Source of the DNA: Pseudomonas sp. Ga0074129
Lineage (GTDB): Bacteria > Pseudomonadota > Gammaproteobacteria > Pseudomonadales > Pseudomonadaceae
Direction: 5' to 3'
NCBI GenBank assembly: GCA_001465025.1
Contig: LNDO01000100.1
Coordinates: forward strand, 1 to 64,000
DNA: 64,000 nt
Part shown: piece after piece, positions 1 to 7,991 of the stretch
Layout: each line of letters starts with the position of its first letter
Position numbering within the stretch: position 1 is the stretch's first letter
The notes under the pieces: generated by a model
The model's database searches: none
What the model saw: only the letters and a program-made list of their open reading frames with translations
What the model was told of the DNA's origin: nothing
Translations under genes and position numbers: made by a program

Positions 1-81
1 CTGCTTGAGCGCTACAAAGCGCAGCTCAACCCATTGATCTGCCTGAGTGAATCGCTGGGTTATACGAGCGGCAACAGTTAA
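1..81 (+). CDS. C-terminal fragment of an unidentified protein
   Basis: An open frame enters from the left edge and stops at a TAA at 79-81, giving 26 residues that end in YTSGNS. It faces the next gene (137-796, minus) in a convergent arrangement, which fits the tail of a real gene. The fragment is too short to recognise a family, and an open frame of this length could also occur by chance. Confidence 0.35.
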   Translation: MLERYKAQLNPLICLSESLGYTSGNS

Positions 82-136
82 CTCAGACATAGCCTTTTCA
101 TTCGGGTTATCCTTATTCGCAAGTTGTTGGCAGCGC

Positions 137-796
137 TTAGCCTTGGGTTGGCGGTGGCAACGGCAACGGGCTGTGTTCTTTGTGGTCGTAATGCAGGTGG
201 TCATTGGGGTCGGCGCGCATCACCAGCTGGTTTTCGTCGGTGATGACGGTTTTACCCGTGGCGTTATCGATAATGATCGACAGGCTGCCGTCCAGCGTGG
301 CGACCGTGATGTGGGTTTCCAGAGCGCCTTTGACCAAGGTCATGCTCTCCACGTCATCGCCATCGATCAGGCTGCCTTGCCACACAGCGCTGCCACCAGT
401 GTTGCGGGTTTCGCTCAGGGTGGCGCGCGTGGGGCTGCTACGCCCTGGTAGCGCCAGCGAGAGTTCCTGGCCAACGCTTAGGTTGTTCAGCAGCGCGGGA
501 TCGACTTGGGTCAGGTGCTGGGTGATGCCGTTGTTCTCAATCTCTTGCAGCGATTGCACATCCCAGAGTGTGGCGCTGGGTGTGGCTGCAGCGGTTTGGG
601 TCGGCTGCATGGGCAGGGTGTGGCTGACCGGTTGTACGGGGTGAGCCGCTTGCGCAGCAGGCGCGGGGGCGGCGGTAGCCGGTTCGTTGCGTGCGGCTTC
701 CAGAGTCGGCGGTGTGAGCGCGCCTGAGACAACGACGCCGAGCACGCCGCCGACAATGGCGGTGGCGAGCGCAGCAGTGATCCAGCGTGGTGACAT
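137..796 (-). CDS. Membrane-anchored periplasmic protein, propeptide-like domain
   Basis: The 219-residue product has one hydrophobic segment at about residues 6-27 with few charges before it, then a Pro/Ala-rich stretch (about 30-75), then a beta-rich domain (about 78-200). The pattern of that domain (VGQELSLALPG, AVWQGSLIDGD, LSIIIDN) resembles the propeptides of secreted metalloproteases. The tail is His- and Pro-rich. A GGAG about 7 bases before the ATG supports the start. It lies 222 bases downstream of the secretin gene on the same strand. My inference is an inner-membrane protein with its domain in the periplasm, possibly a dedicated chaperone or inhibitor for a type II secretion substrate, as CpaB is for CpaA in Acinetobacter. 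It has no PDZ domain and is not an obvious GspC. The function is unproven. Confidence 0.6.
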   Translation of the reverse strand: MSPRWITAALATAIVGGVLGVVVSGALTPPTLEAARNEPATAAPAPAAQAAHPVQPVSHTLPMQPTQTAAATPSATLWDVQSLQEIENNGITQHLTQVDPALLNNLSVGQELSLALPGRSSPTRATLSETRNTGGSAVWQGSLIDGDDVESMTLVKGALETHITVATLDGSLSIIIDNATGKTVITDENQLVMRADPNDHLHYDHKEHSPLPLPPPTQG

Positions 797-1018
797 GTGA
801 CAGCTCCAAGGCTCCAGCAGATTAGGCTGCGCAGTCTAGAGAGCGGGCTGTAGCTGATTCGTTATGCAGTTCACAGGTTGATCAGCGTGCCAGCGCGCCT
901 TGCGCTAATTCGGACGGTGGTCTCATTTTCACAGTGCGACGTGTCTCGTTCGCCAGCGTCTGTGTTGCATCCCTGTATTGTCAGCCTAGCTCAGGCTTCA
1001 CCTGTGTGCGCCCGCTAG

Positions 1019-3277
1019 TTATTCAGGACGGGCGCTGGCGGTGCGTTTGGGCAATTGCTCGGGCAGATCTGCGAGGGCTTTAAGAGCCATTTCACGGTTC
1101 GGGTAACTGCCGTAAAGCAGGGCAAACTGGCGTTCGCCGTTCAGCTCGCGCTCGACCAGACGCAGCGGTTGCTTGGGATGGCGCTCCAGTATGGCCTGCA
1201 TAAACTCGCGGCTGCTGCCTTCGATCAGGGCGATGGTGTGACGCTGCTCGTTGACCTCCGGACGGCTTTCACCGCCCCGGCCATTGCCCAGGGTGGCAGG
1301 GTCGACGGGTTTGGGCGTCTCGATCAGACTTTTGCTCGGTTTAACCGGGATGGCCTGTGGGGGTTGCAGCGGTTGCGAGTGCTGGCGCAGGTCGGTGGCG
1401 GGTGTTTCAAGGCCATGGTTGAACAGGGCTTGTGCTTGCTGTGGCAGTTGCTCGAAGCCATGGGCCTGACCGAGCAGGCGCAAGTCACGGTATTTACCCA
1501 AACTCAGGTTGGCCAAACCCGCCCCGTCACGCGCCACTGTCGGGCGCAGGAACACCATCAGATTGCGCTTCTGCCGGGCCTCGCGGGTGGAGCGAAACAG
1601 GCGGCCCAAGCCGGGAATATCCCCGAGCAATGGCACCTTGCTTTCGCTGCTGGTGACGTCGTCCTGAATCAGTCCGCCGAGCACGATCACCTGGCCATCG
1701 TCAGCCAGCACCGTGCTTTTGATCGAGCGTTTATTGGTTACCAAGTCCACTGCTTGTGCGTTCAAACCGGTGCTGGGGGCAATAGAGGAGATTTCCTGTT
1801 CGATCACCAGGCGCAAAGTGGCGCCTTCATTGATATGCGGGGTGACCTTGAGGGTAACGCCGATGTCCTTGCGTTCGATGGTGGTGAAGGGGTTGCTCGA
1901 ACCCGCTGCGTCGGTGGTGTAGGAGCCGGTTTGAAACGGCACGTTCTGCCCGACCAGAATCTCGGCGGCCTGGTTGTCCAGGGTTAGCAGGGTTGGGGTG
2001 GACAGCAGGTTGCTCTTGCCCGTCGATGACAGCGCGGTAATCAGCGCGCCAAAGTTGTCGTTACCGGCCCCCAAGATCAAACCGTTGGGCAGGGCACCGG
2101 CCAGTTCTGCGGTTTTTTCGCTGGCAATTGCGCCGAGCAAGGTGCCGACCGACAGGCCAGTGTTGCTGAAATTGACCCCGCCTAGGCCACCGCCGTTGCG
2201 GCCATCAATGGCCCACTGCACGCCAAGGGCGTCGTTGATGTCGCCGGACATCTCAACTATCGCCGCTTCAACCAACACCTGCGCGCGCGGCACATCCAGC
2301 TGGCGTACCAAGTCCTCGAACATATTGACGATATCGGCTTCGGCCATGATAACGATGGCATTCAGGCTTTCGTCTGCGCGAATCATCAACTTCAGCGGTG
2401 ATGCATTTTCACTGCCCTGGCTCTGGCTTAGGTTTTCACCGAAGTCGCCCAGGGTTTTGGCCAGTTCCTTGGCATCGCCATGGCGCAGGCGAACCACCCG
2501 CGTATTGGCCGAGCGCGAACTGGGTGTGTCCAGGCTCTGCGCCAGTTTCAACAGCCGCGCCCGTGCCTCTTGCGGGCCGAGCAGCAGCAAGCGATTGGCG
2601 CGTGTATCGGCAATCACCTGAGCACCGCTGGCTTGCGGGTTTTGTAGTGAACTGTTGATTACTGCTGCCAGTTCTTGCACCCACGCATGGCGCAGGTCGT
2701 ACACGCTGAAATCGTCTTGGCTGCGACTGTCGAGCTGGCGGATGACATCTTCAATGCGCGCAATATTGGCCGGGCTGTCGCTGATGATCAGGCTATTGGA
2801 CGACGGTACAGCGGCCAAATGCCCATGGTTGGCAACCAGCGGGCGAATCAGCGGTAGCAGGTCATTGGCCGCACCGTGTTGCACCTGCAGCACGCGGGTT
2901 TCCAGATTGCCCCGGCTGCCGGCGGTGGTCTTGGCCTCGCTGTTGGGGATGATGCTCAGCTGATTACCCTGCGGCATCACGGCAAAACCGTGGGTGCTCA
3001 TCACGGACAGAAACAGCTTGTACACCTCGGCCAGGCTCATGGGCTGTTGCGCCACCACGGTCACCTGACCTTTCACGCGCGGGTCGATGATAAATGTCTG
3101 GCCGCTGATGCTGGAGATCTGCTCGATAAAGTCACGGATGTCGGCGCTCTGCATGTTGATGGTCCAGCTTTCGTCTGGCGCGGAGGACGTTTGTTCCGCG
3201 TGGCTGAAAGCGCTGGCCAACAATGCAAGGTTTAGAACGCACAGGCAAAACAGGGAGCGAAGGTTCAGCGTGATCAT
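1019..3277 (-). CDS. gspD: Type II secretion outer-membrane secretin GspD with C-terminal SPOR-like domain
   Basis: The 752-residue product begins with a signal peptide ending near SAFSHA. An N0 domain (SWTINMQSADIRDFIEQIS) and N1-N3 repeats follow, then the secretin barrel domain with the typical VPLLGDIPGLGRLF segment and a final LMVFLRPTV strand. Secretins of this family usually end soon after that strand. Here a Pro-rich linker follows, then a terminal domain of about 74 residues (FALLYGSYPNREMALKAL) that resembles the SPOR domain of DamX-type proteins. I chose the ATG at 3277 because it opens directly onto the signal peptide; the frame stays open to 3367. No other type II secretion component is visible nearby, so it is an orphan secretin that would have to work with a system encoded elsewhere. 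Confidence 0.88.
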   Translation of the reverse strand: MITLNLRSLFCLCVLNLALLASAFSHAEQTSSAPDESWTINMQSADIRDFIEQISSISGQTFIIDPRVKGQVTVVAQQPMSLAEVYKLFLSVMSTHGFAVMPQGNQLSIIPNSEAKTTAGSRGNLETRVLQVQHGAANDLLPLIRPLVANHGHLAAVPSSNSLIISDSPANIARIEDVIRQLDSRSQDDFSVYDLRHAWVQELAAVINSSLQNPQASGAQVIADTRANRLLLLGPQEARARLLKLAQSLDTPSSRSANTRVVRLRHGDAKELAKTLGDFGENLSQSQGSENASPLKLMIRADESLNAIVIMAEADIVNMFEDLVRQLDVPRAQVLVEAAIVEMSGDINDALGVQWAIDGRNGGGLGGVNFSNTGLSVGTLLGAIASEKTAELAGALPNGLILGAGNDNFGALITALSSTGKSNLLSTPTLLTLDNQAAEILVGQNVPFQTGSYTTDAAGSSNPFTTIERKDIGVTLKVTPHINEGATLRLVIEQEISSIAPSTGLNAQAVDLVTNKRSIKSTVLADDGQVIVLGGLIQDDVTSSESKVPLLGDIPGLGRLFRSTREARQKRNLMVFLRPTVARDGAGLANLSLGKYRDLRLLGQAHGFEQLPQQAQALFNHGLETPATDLRQHSQPLQPPQAIPVKPSKSLIETPKPVDPATLGNGRGGESRPEVNEQRHTIALIEGSSREFMQAILERHPKQPLRLVERELNGERQFALLYGSYPNREMALKALADLPEQLPKRTASARPE

Positions 3278-3513
3278 GGCTAGGGCATCAACAGGTAGGG
3301 CCGCCGGGCACGTCCTGAGCACAGGCAGGGGCTTGCTTGGGGTGGCGGGAGGCGGTTTTTGCGCCACAGACAGTGGCTACAGCTGGCACGCCGGTGCATT
3401 TCGGAGTGCAAGGCTAATCAAAAAGCGCTCTGATTGTTGAGGCTGCGTGACGATCTGCGATGGTCGTCACATTCGCTGCGGAAGTTTCCCTGGTTGCGGT
3501 TTGAGTGCCGGAC

Positions 3514-3837
3514 TTAATTCCGGTCGGCGAGGATGCCGACGATAAAGAACACCAGAATCAGCATGGGAGCCAAGGTGAAGTTGTTGAACAGGCCTAGGCC
3601 CTTGGCCAGATAGGGTGTGGCAAAGACCATCAGCAGGCCGTAGCCCACCGCGCAGAGCAGGACGAAGATCAGCGTGCGCAGGATGAAGTTCATGCTGCTG
3701 GTGTTGCGTTGCACCCAGGTGTTGATACCGGGGCCGAAGAGCACCAGCAGGGTGGCCATGATCGCCAGGGAAATGTCGTAGAGGTGGCCACGGCTCCAGC
3801 GCGACAGGGTGACGATCAGGTCGAGTAGCAGGTCCAT
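3514..3837 (-). CDS. DUF3392 family inner-membrane protein
   Basis: The 107-residue protein has three predicted membrane segments, near residues 20-36, 50-75 and 85-103. The sequence pattern (GPGINTWVQRN, then NFILRTLIFVLLCAVGYG) matches the DUF3392 family, small membrane proteins of unknown function in gammaproteobacteria. It lies 30 bases downstream of hemW on the same strand and probably shares its transcript. Confidence 0.75.
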   Translation of the reverse strand: MDLLLDLIVTLSRWSRGHLYDISLAIMATLLVLFGPGINTWVQRNTSSMNFILRTLIFVLLCAVGYGLLMVFATPYLAKGLGLFNNFTLAPMLILVFFIVGILADRN

Positions 3838-3867
3838 CCGGGTTCCTTAGCCGTGGCGGCGTCTACG

Positions 3868-5064
3868 TCAGGGAAGAAAATACTGCAGCAGGTCGTTGAG
3901 AAACAGTTGGCCTTCGCGGGTGGCGCACAGCCGGGTCGGGTCCGCGTGCAGCAAGCCACGTTGCTGAGCGTCCTGGCGGGCGGCCGCGAGCACGCTGAGC
4001 GGCAAGCCGGTGCGCTGAGTGAACAGTTCGCTGGCGACGCCGTCTGTGAGGCGCAGCACATTCATCAGAAACTCGAAGGGCAGTTCTTCTGCCGTCAACA
4101 CGCGCTCGCCAGCGCTGAAGCGTTTGCGGCTGTCCATGTAGTCTTTCGGCAGGCGGGTCTTCCAGCTGCGCTGGATGCGGCCATCCGGCTGGCTGAGCTT
4201 GGCGTGGGCGCCGGCGCCGATACCGAGAAAGTCACCAAAGGTCCAGTAATTGAGGTTGTGCCGCGCGGCCTTGCCGGGCTGTGCGTAGGCTGACACCTCA
4301 TACTGCGCATAGCCTTCGGCGGCCAGCAGCGCTTGTCCGGCCTCCTGAATGTCCCACAGCACATCGTCTTCCGGCACCTCGGGCGGCTGGTTCCAGAACA
4401 CCGTGTTCGGCTCCATCGTTAGCTGGTACCAGGACAGGTGCGTGGGCTGCTGAGCAATGGCAATGCGCAGGTCGCTCAGGGCATCGTCAATCGACTGATC
4501 GGGCAGGCCGTGCATCAGGTCTAGGTTGAAGTTATCGAAGCCGGCTGCGCGGGCCATGTCGGCGGCGCGTACGGCTTCGTCACCGTCATGGATGCGGCCG
4601 AGTGCCTTGAGTTTGGCCGGTTGGAAACTCTGTACGCCGATGGACAGACGGTTGATACCCAAGCTGCGGTAATCGCGAAACTTGGCTTGCTCGAAGGTGC
4701 CGGGGTTGGCTTCAAGGGTGATTTCGATGTCGGCGGCAAACGGCACGCGGCGTTCAACGCCTTCCAGCAGGCGGCCTAAGGCTTTGGCGGAAAACAGGCT
4801 GGGTGTGCCGCCGCCAAAGAAGATCGAACTCAACGGTCGCTGATGCACCTGCGCTAGATCGGCATCCAGATCAGCGAGCAAGGCGTCGACATATTCCTCT
4901 TCGGGCAGGGTAGGGCCGGCTGCGTGCGAGTTGAAGTCGCAGTACGGGCACTTCTTCACGCACCAAGGGATGTGGATATAGGCCGCCAGCGGGGGCAGCT
5001 CGAAGCCGCTGCTAAGCCCCTCACTTTGTGTCAGAGGGGTAGGGGCCGAGGGGGATTGAATCAC
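3868..5064 (-). CDS. hemW: Radical SAM heme chaperone HemW
   Basis: The 398-residue protein resembles coproporphyrinogen III dehydrogenase but belongs to the HemW group, which binds heme and transfers it to respiratory enzymes. The radical SAM cluster motif is [11 protein letters not shown], with cysteines at residues 35, 39 and 42, followed by the SAM-binding GGGTPS. HemW differs from true HemN in having a shorter N-terminus, as seen here. The start is a GTG that overlaps the TGA of rdgB by four bases, indicating translational coupling. The order rdgB-hemW is conserved in Pseudomonas. Confidence 0.92.
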   Translation of the reverse strand: MIQSPSAPTPLTQSEGLSSGFELPPLAAYIHIPWCVKKCPYCDFNSHAAGPTLPEEEYVDALLADLDADLAQVHQRPLSSIFFGGGTPSLFSAKALGRLLEGVERRVPFAADIEITLEANPGTFEQAKFRDYRSLGINRLSIGVQSFQPAKLKALGRIHDGDEAVRAADMARAAGFDNFNLDLMHGLPDQSIDDALSDLRIAIAQQPTHLSWYQLTMEPNTVFWNQPPEVPEDDVLWDIQEAGQALLAAEGYAQYEVSAYAQPGKAARHNLNYWTFGDFLGIGAGAHAKLSQPDGRIQRSWKTRLPKDYMDSRKRFSAGERVLTAEELPFEFLMNVLRLTDGVASELFTQRTGLPLSVLAAARQDAQQRGLLHADPTRLCATREGQLFLNDLLQYFLP

Positions 5065-5657
5065 GCCAAACCCAACCGCTGTTTCAGCAGGGCCATGGCG
5101 CGGGCGCGATGGCTGATCTGATTTTTCTCGGCAGCGGGCAGTTCCGCGCTGGAACAGTTGCGCTCCGGCACCCAGAACAGCGGGTCATAGCCAAAGCCTT
5201 CCACGCCTTGCGCCGCGTGGAGAATGCGTCCGTGCCAGAGTCCTTCGCAGATGATCGGCAGTGGATCATCGGCGTGGCGCACCAGAGCCAGGCAGCAGAC
5301 GAACTGCGCGCCGCGCTCGGCATCCGGCACATCTTTAAGCACGTTGAGCAGTTTGGCGTTGTTGGCGGCATCGCCCTGACCGTCGGCGTAGCGCGCGGAG
5401 TAAATCCCGGGTGCGCCACCGAGAAAGTCCACCGCTAAACCTGAGTCGTCAGCCAGCGCGGGTAAACCGGACAGGCGCGCCGCGTTGCGCGCCTTGAGGA
5501 TGGCGTTCTCAATAAACGACAGGCCGGTTTCTTCCGGCTCGACGGTGGAGAACTCGCCAATCGAGCGCACATGCACGTTGCTGCCGAGCATGGCTTGCAG
5601 TTCTTTGAGTTTGCCAGCGTTGTGGCTGGCCAGTACCAGTTCCTTGAAAGGCATCAT
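5061..5657 (-). CDS. rdgB: dITP/XTP pyrophosphatase RdgB
   Basis: This Ham1-family nucleotidase removes ITP, dITP and XTP from the nucleotide pool. The N-terminal substrate-binding motif [14 protein letters not shown] is present, followed by the metal-binding region [18 protein letters not shown] and by ALADDSGL. Two adjacent ATG codons (5657 and 5654) are possible; both give about 198 residues, the usual family length. The frame runs further upstream but overlaps the DUF4426 gene, so the longer form is rejected. It is coupled to hemW by a four-base overlap. Confidence 0.93.
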   Translation of the reverse strand: MMPFKELVLASHNAGKLKELQAMLGSNVHVRSIGEFSTVEPEETGLSFIENAILKARNAARLSGLPALADDSGLAVDFLGGAPGIYSARYADGQGDAANNAKLLNVLKDVPDAERGAQFVCCLALVRHADDPLPIICEGLWHGRILHAAQGVEGFGYDPLFWVPERNCSSAELPAAEKNQISHRARAMALLKQRLGLA

Positions 5658-5670
5658 GTGCTCATGACCG

Positions 5671-6090
5671 TTATTCGTCTGGGAAGACTTCTTGGTTGAA
5701 GTCGAAGCTGCGCGCCACGCCATCGTTGGCCCGCACATTGATAGTGAAACGCAGCATTTCGCGCTGGGTAAAGTTGTATTGCGCCAGGTAATAGATGGCT
5801 TGGCCTTCTTTGACTTGGCGGAAGGTCAGCGGCTGGCTGCGGCCGACCAAATCCTTCACTTCACCGGTGACGCTGGCGGTGATCGGTGTGCCGGCTTTGA
5901 GCACGGAGATATTCACCACGCCCTGGGTTTTGCTGCGTACCAGGTTGCTGGCTGCGGCGATTTCCGGCTGCAGAAAGCTGGAATTAAACGCGATGTAATG
6001 CACATCCAGGTCGCCGAAGCTCTTTTTCCGCTCGGCCACTGCCGGCAGGCTCAGGCACAGGGCCAACAACACTAAAGCGATGCGTTTCAT
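5671..6090 (-). CDS. DUF4426 family periplasmic protein
   Basis: The 139-residue protein has a clear signal peptide ([19 protein letters not shown]) followed by a beta-rich domain starting [19 protein letters not shown], typical of DUF4426. The function is unknown. It sits between metW and rdgB, as in P. aeruginosa. The ATG at 6090 is preferred over the upstream one because it starts the signal peptide and has a purine-rich GGGAGACACC before it. Confidence 0.85.
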   Translation of the reverse strand: MKRIALVLLALCLSLPAVAERKKSFGDLDVHYIAFNSSFLQPEIAAASNLVRSKTQGVVNISVLKAGTPITASVTGEVKDLVGRSQPLTFRQVKEGQAIYYLAQYNFTQREMLRFTINVRANDGVARSFDFNQEVFPDE

Positions 6091-6141
6091 AGGTGTCTCC
6101 CGATAAACCAACTGTTGATGCAGGGACCAATATCCCGTGCG

Positions 6142-6741
6142 TTAACGTGTGGTGCCAGTGATGCGGTAAATGCCAATTTCCCCCAGCAGGTTGGGCCAAA
6201 GGCGGCTAGCCCAGTTGTTGCGGTGCTGACGGTCGACGGCCAGACGGTCCATGATGGTAGCGCCTTGGTCGTGGCAGAGGTTTTCAAAGTCGGCAAAGGT
6301 GCAGAAGTGAATGTTCGGCGTGTTGAACCAGGTGTAGGGCAAAAAGTCCGACACCGGCATGCGGCCTTTGGTAGTGAGGTACCAGCGGCAATGCCAGTGG
6401 CCGAAGTTGGGGAAGGTGATGATGCAGGTCTTGCCGACGCGCAGCATTTCCGCCAGCACCTTGTCCGGGTAGTGCAGCGCTTGCAGCGACTGGGTCATGA
6501 CGACTACGTCGAAGCTGTCACTGGCGAAGTTACCCAGGCCCTTGTCGAGGTTTTGCTCGATCACGTTGACACCCTTGCTGACGCACTGGGCGATATTGTC
6601 TGCATCAATCTCCAGGCCGTAGCCGGACACCTGCTTGTGTTCCGTCAGCCAGGCGAGCAATTCACCATTGCCGCACCCGAGGTCGAGTACGCGACTGCCC
6701 GCTGGAATCCACTCTTGAATGATGTCGAGGTCCGCGCGCAT
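6142..6741 (-). CDS. metW: Methionine biosynthesis protein MetW
   Basis: The 199-residue protein is a class I SAM-methyltransferase-like fold with the glycine-rich motif VLDLGCGNGELL near residue 20. MetW acts with MetX in homoserine acylation, and the pair is nearly always adjacent. Here the metX stop lies two bases before the metW ATG, so the two are co-translated. Confidence 0.93.
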   Translation of the reverse strand: MRADLDIIQEWIPAGSRVLDLGCGNGELLAWLTEHKQVSGYGLEIDADNIAQCVSKGVNVIEQNLDKGLGNFASDSFDVVVMTQSLQALHYPDKVLAEMLRVGKTCIITFPNFGHWHCRWYLTTKGRMPVSDFLPYTWFNTPNIHFCTFADFENLCHDQGATIMDRLAVDRQHRNNWASRLWPNLLGEIGIYRITGTTR

Positions 6742-6743
6742 GG

Positions 6744-7883
6744 TTACACCTTGATCCTTTTCATATAGCTGTCGAAGGCCTGCAGGTAGCGCGGAATCGG
6801 CATCAGGAATGCATCGTGGCCTTGCGGCGCATCGATTTCCAGGTAGCAGACGTTCTTGCGAGCGGCGGTCAGGGCGTCGACGATTTCCCGCGAGCGTGCC
6901 GGCGAGAAACGCCAGTCGGTGGTGAAGGACATCACGCAGAAATCGGCGCTGACATGGGCCAGGGTCTTGGCTAGATCGCCGTCGTGCTGAGCGGCCGGGT
7001 CGAAGTAATCCAGCGCTTTGGTCATCAGCAGGTAGGTGTTGGCGTCAAAGCGGCCGGAGAACTCTTCGCCCTGATAGCGCAGGTAGCTTTCCACCTGAAA
7101 CTCGACGCTGTGGAAGTCGTAGTTGAGCTTCTCGCTCTTTAGCCCCCGGCCGAATTTCTCGCCCATGGCGTCGTCCGACAGGTAGGTGATGTGGCCGACC
7201 ATGCGCGCCAACATCAGGCCGCGCTTGGGAATAACACCCTGTTCCTGAAAGTGCCCGCCGTGGAACTGCGGGTCAGTCAGAATCGCCTGGCGCGCCACTT
7301 CATTGAACGCGATGTTCTGCGCCGACAGCTTGGGGGCCGAAGCAATGGCGAGGCAATGACGCACGCGCTCGGGGTAGCTGATGGTCCATTGCATGGCTTG
7401 CATGCCGCCGAGGCTGCCGCCGATGACCGCAGCCCATTGAGTGATCCCGAGGTTGTCTGCCAGTCGTGCTTGGCTGTGCACCCAGTCTTCCACGGTCATC
7501 ACCGGGAAATCCGCCCCAAACGGTTTGCCGGTCGCCGGGTTGGTGCTGCTGGGGCCGGTGGAGCCGTTGCAGCCGCCGAGGTTGTTCAGGCTAACGACAA
7601 AGAATTTGCGCGTATCGATCGGCTTGCCGGGGCCAATGCAGCTGTCCCACCAGCCCGGTTTACGCTCATCGGCGCTGTGATAACCGGCGGCGTGATGGTG
7701 ACCGGAGAGGGCGTGGCAGATCAGCACGGCGTTGCTCGCCGTGGCGTTCAGCTCACCGTAGGTTTCAAACATCAGTTGGTAGTCGGCCAGGCTGCGCCCG
7801 CAGGCCAGCGCCAGAGGTTCAGCAAACTGCATCACCTGCGGGGTTACCAGGCCAACAGAGTCTTGGGGAAAGGCAGTCGACAT
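6744..7883 (-). CDS. metX: Homoserine O-succinyltransferase MetX
   Basis: The 379-residue alpha/beta-hydrolase-fold acyltransferase catalyses the first committed step of methionine synthesis. The nucleophile elbow [12 protein letters not shown] holds the catalytic serine, and the C-terminal GHDAFL holds the catalytic histidine. In Pseudomonas, MetX-family enzymes use succinyl-CoA; the substrate assignment here rests on that knowledge. The ATG at 7883 gives the normal N-terminus ([16 protein letters not shown]), and the ATG at 7898 is less likely. Confidence 0.93.
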   Translation of the reverse strand: MSTAFPQDSVGLVTPQVMQFAEPLALACGRSLADYQLMFETYGELNATASNAVLICHALSGHHHAAGYHSADERKPGWWDSCIGPGKPIDTRKFFVVSLNNLGGCNGSTGPSSTNPATGKPFGADFPVMTVEDWVHSQARLADNLGITQWAAVIGGSLGGMQAMQWTISYPERVRHCLAIASAPKLSAQNIAFNEVARQAILTDPQFHGGHFQEQGVIPKRGLMLARMVGHITYLSDDAMGEKFGRGLKSEKLNYDFHSVEFQVESYLRYQGEEFSGRFDANTYLLMTKALDYFDPAAQHDGDLAKTLAHVSADFCVMSFTTDWRFSPARSREIVDALTAARKNVCYLEIDAPQGHDAFLMPIPRYLQAFDSYMKRIKV

Positions 7884-7925
7884 CGACTCTGCTCGCAATA
7901 AAGGAAGAGCCGCAGTCTAAAGAGC

Positions 7926-7956
7926 GCCGCCCCACGCGGCAAGCGCGTGGGGCGGC
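7926..7956 (-). terminator. Strong hairpin downstream of the dynamin-like gene
   Basis: A perfect 13-base stem (GCCGCCCCACGCG) closes a five-base loop between the dynamin-like gene stop and the metX start. Reading the minus strand, the stem is followed by CTCTTTAG, only a weak T-tract. It probably ends or attenuates transcription from the upstream gene before metX. Confidence 0.6.
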
Positions 7957-7991
7957 AGGAGGTGGTACAGGGTGTGTAGCGCTGGCGCGGC

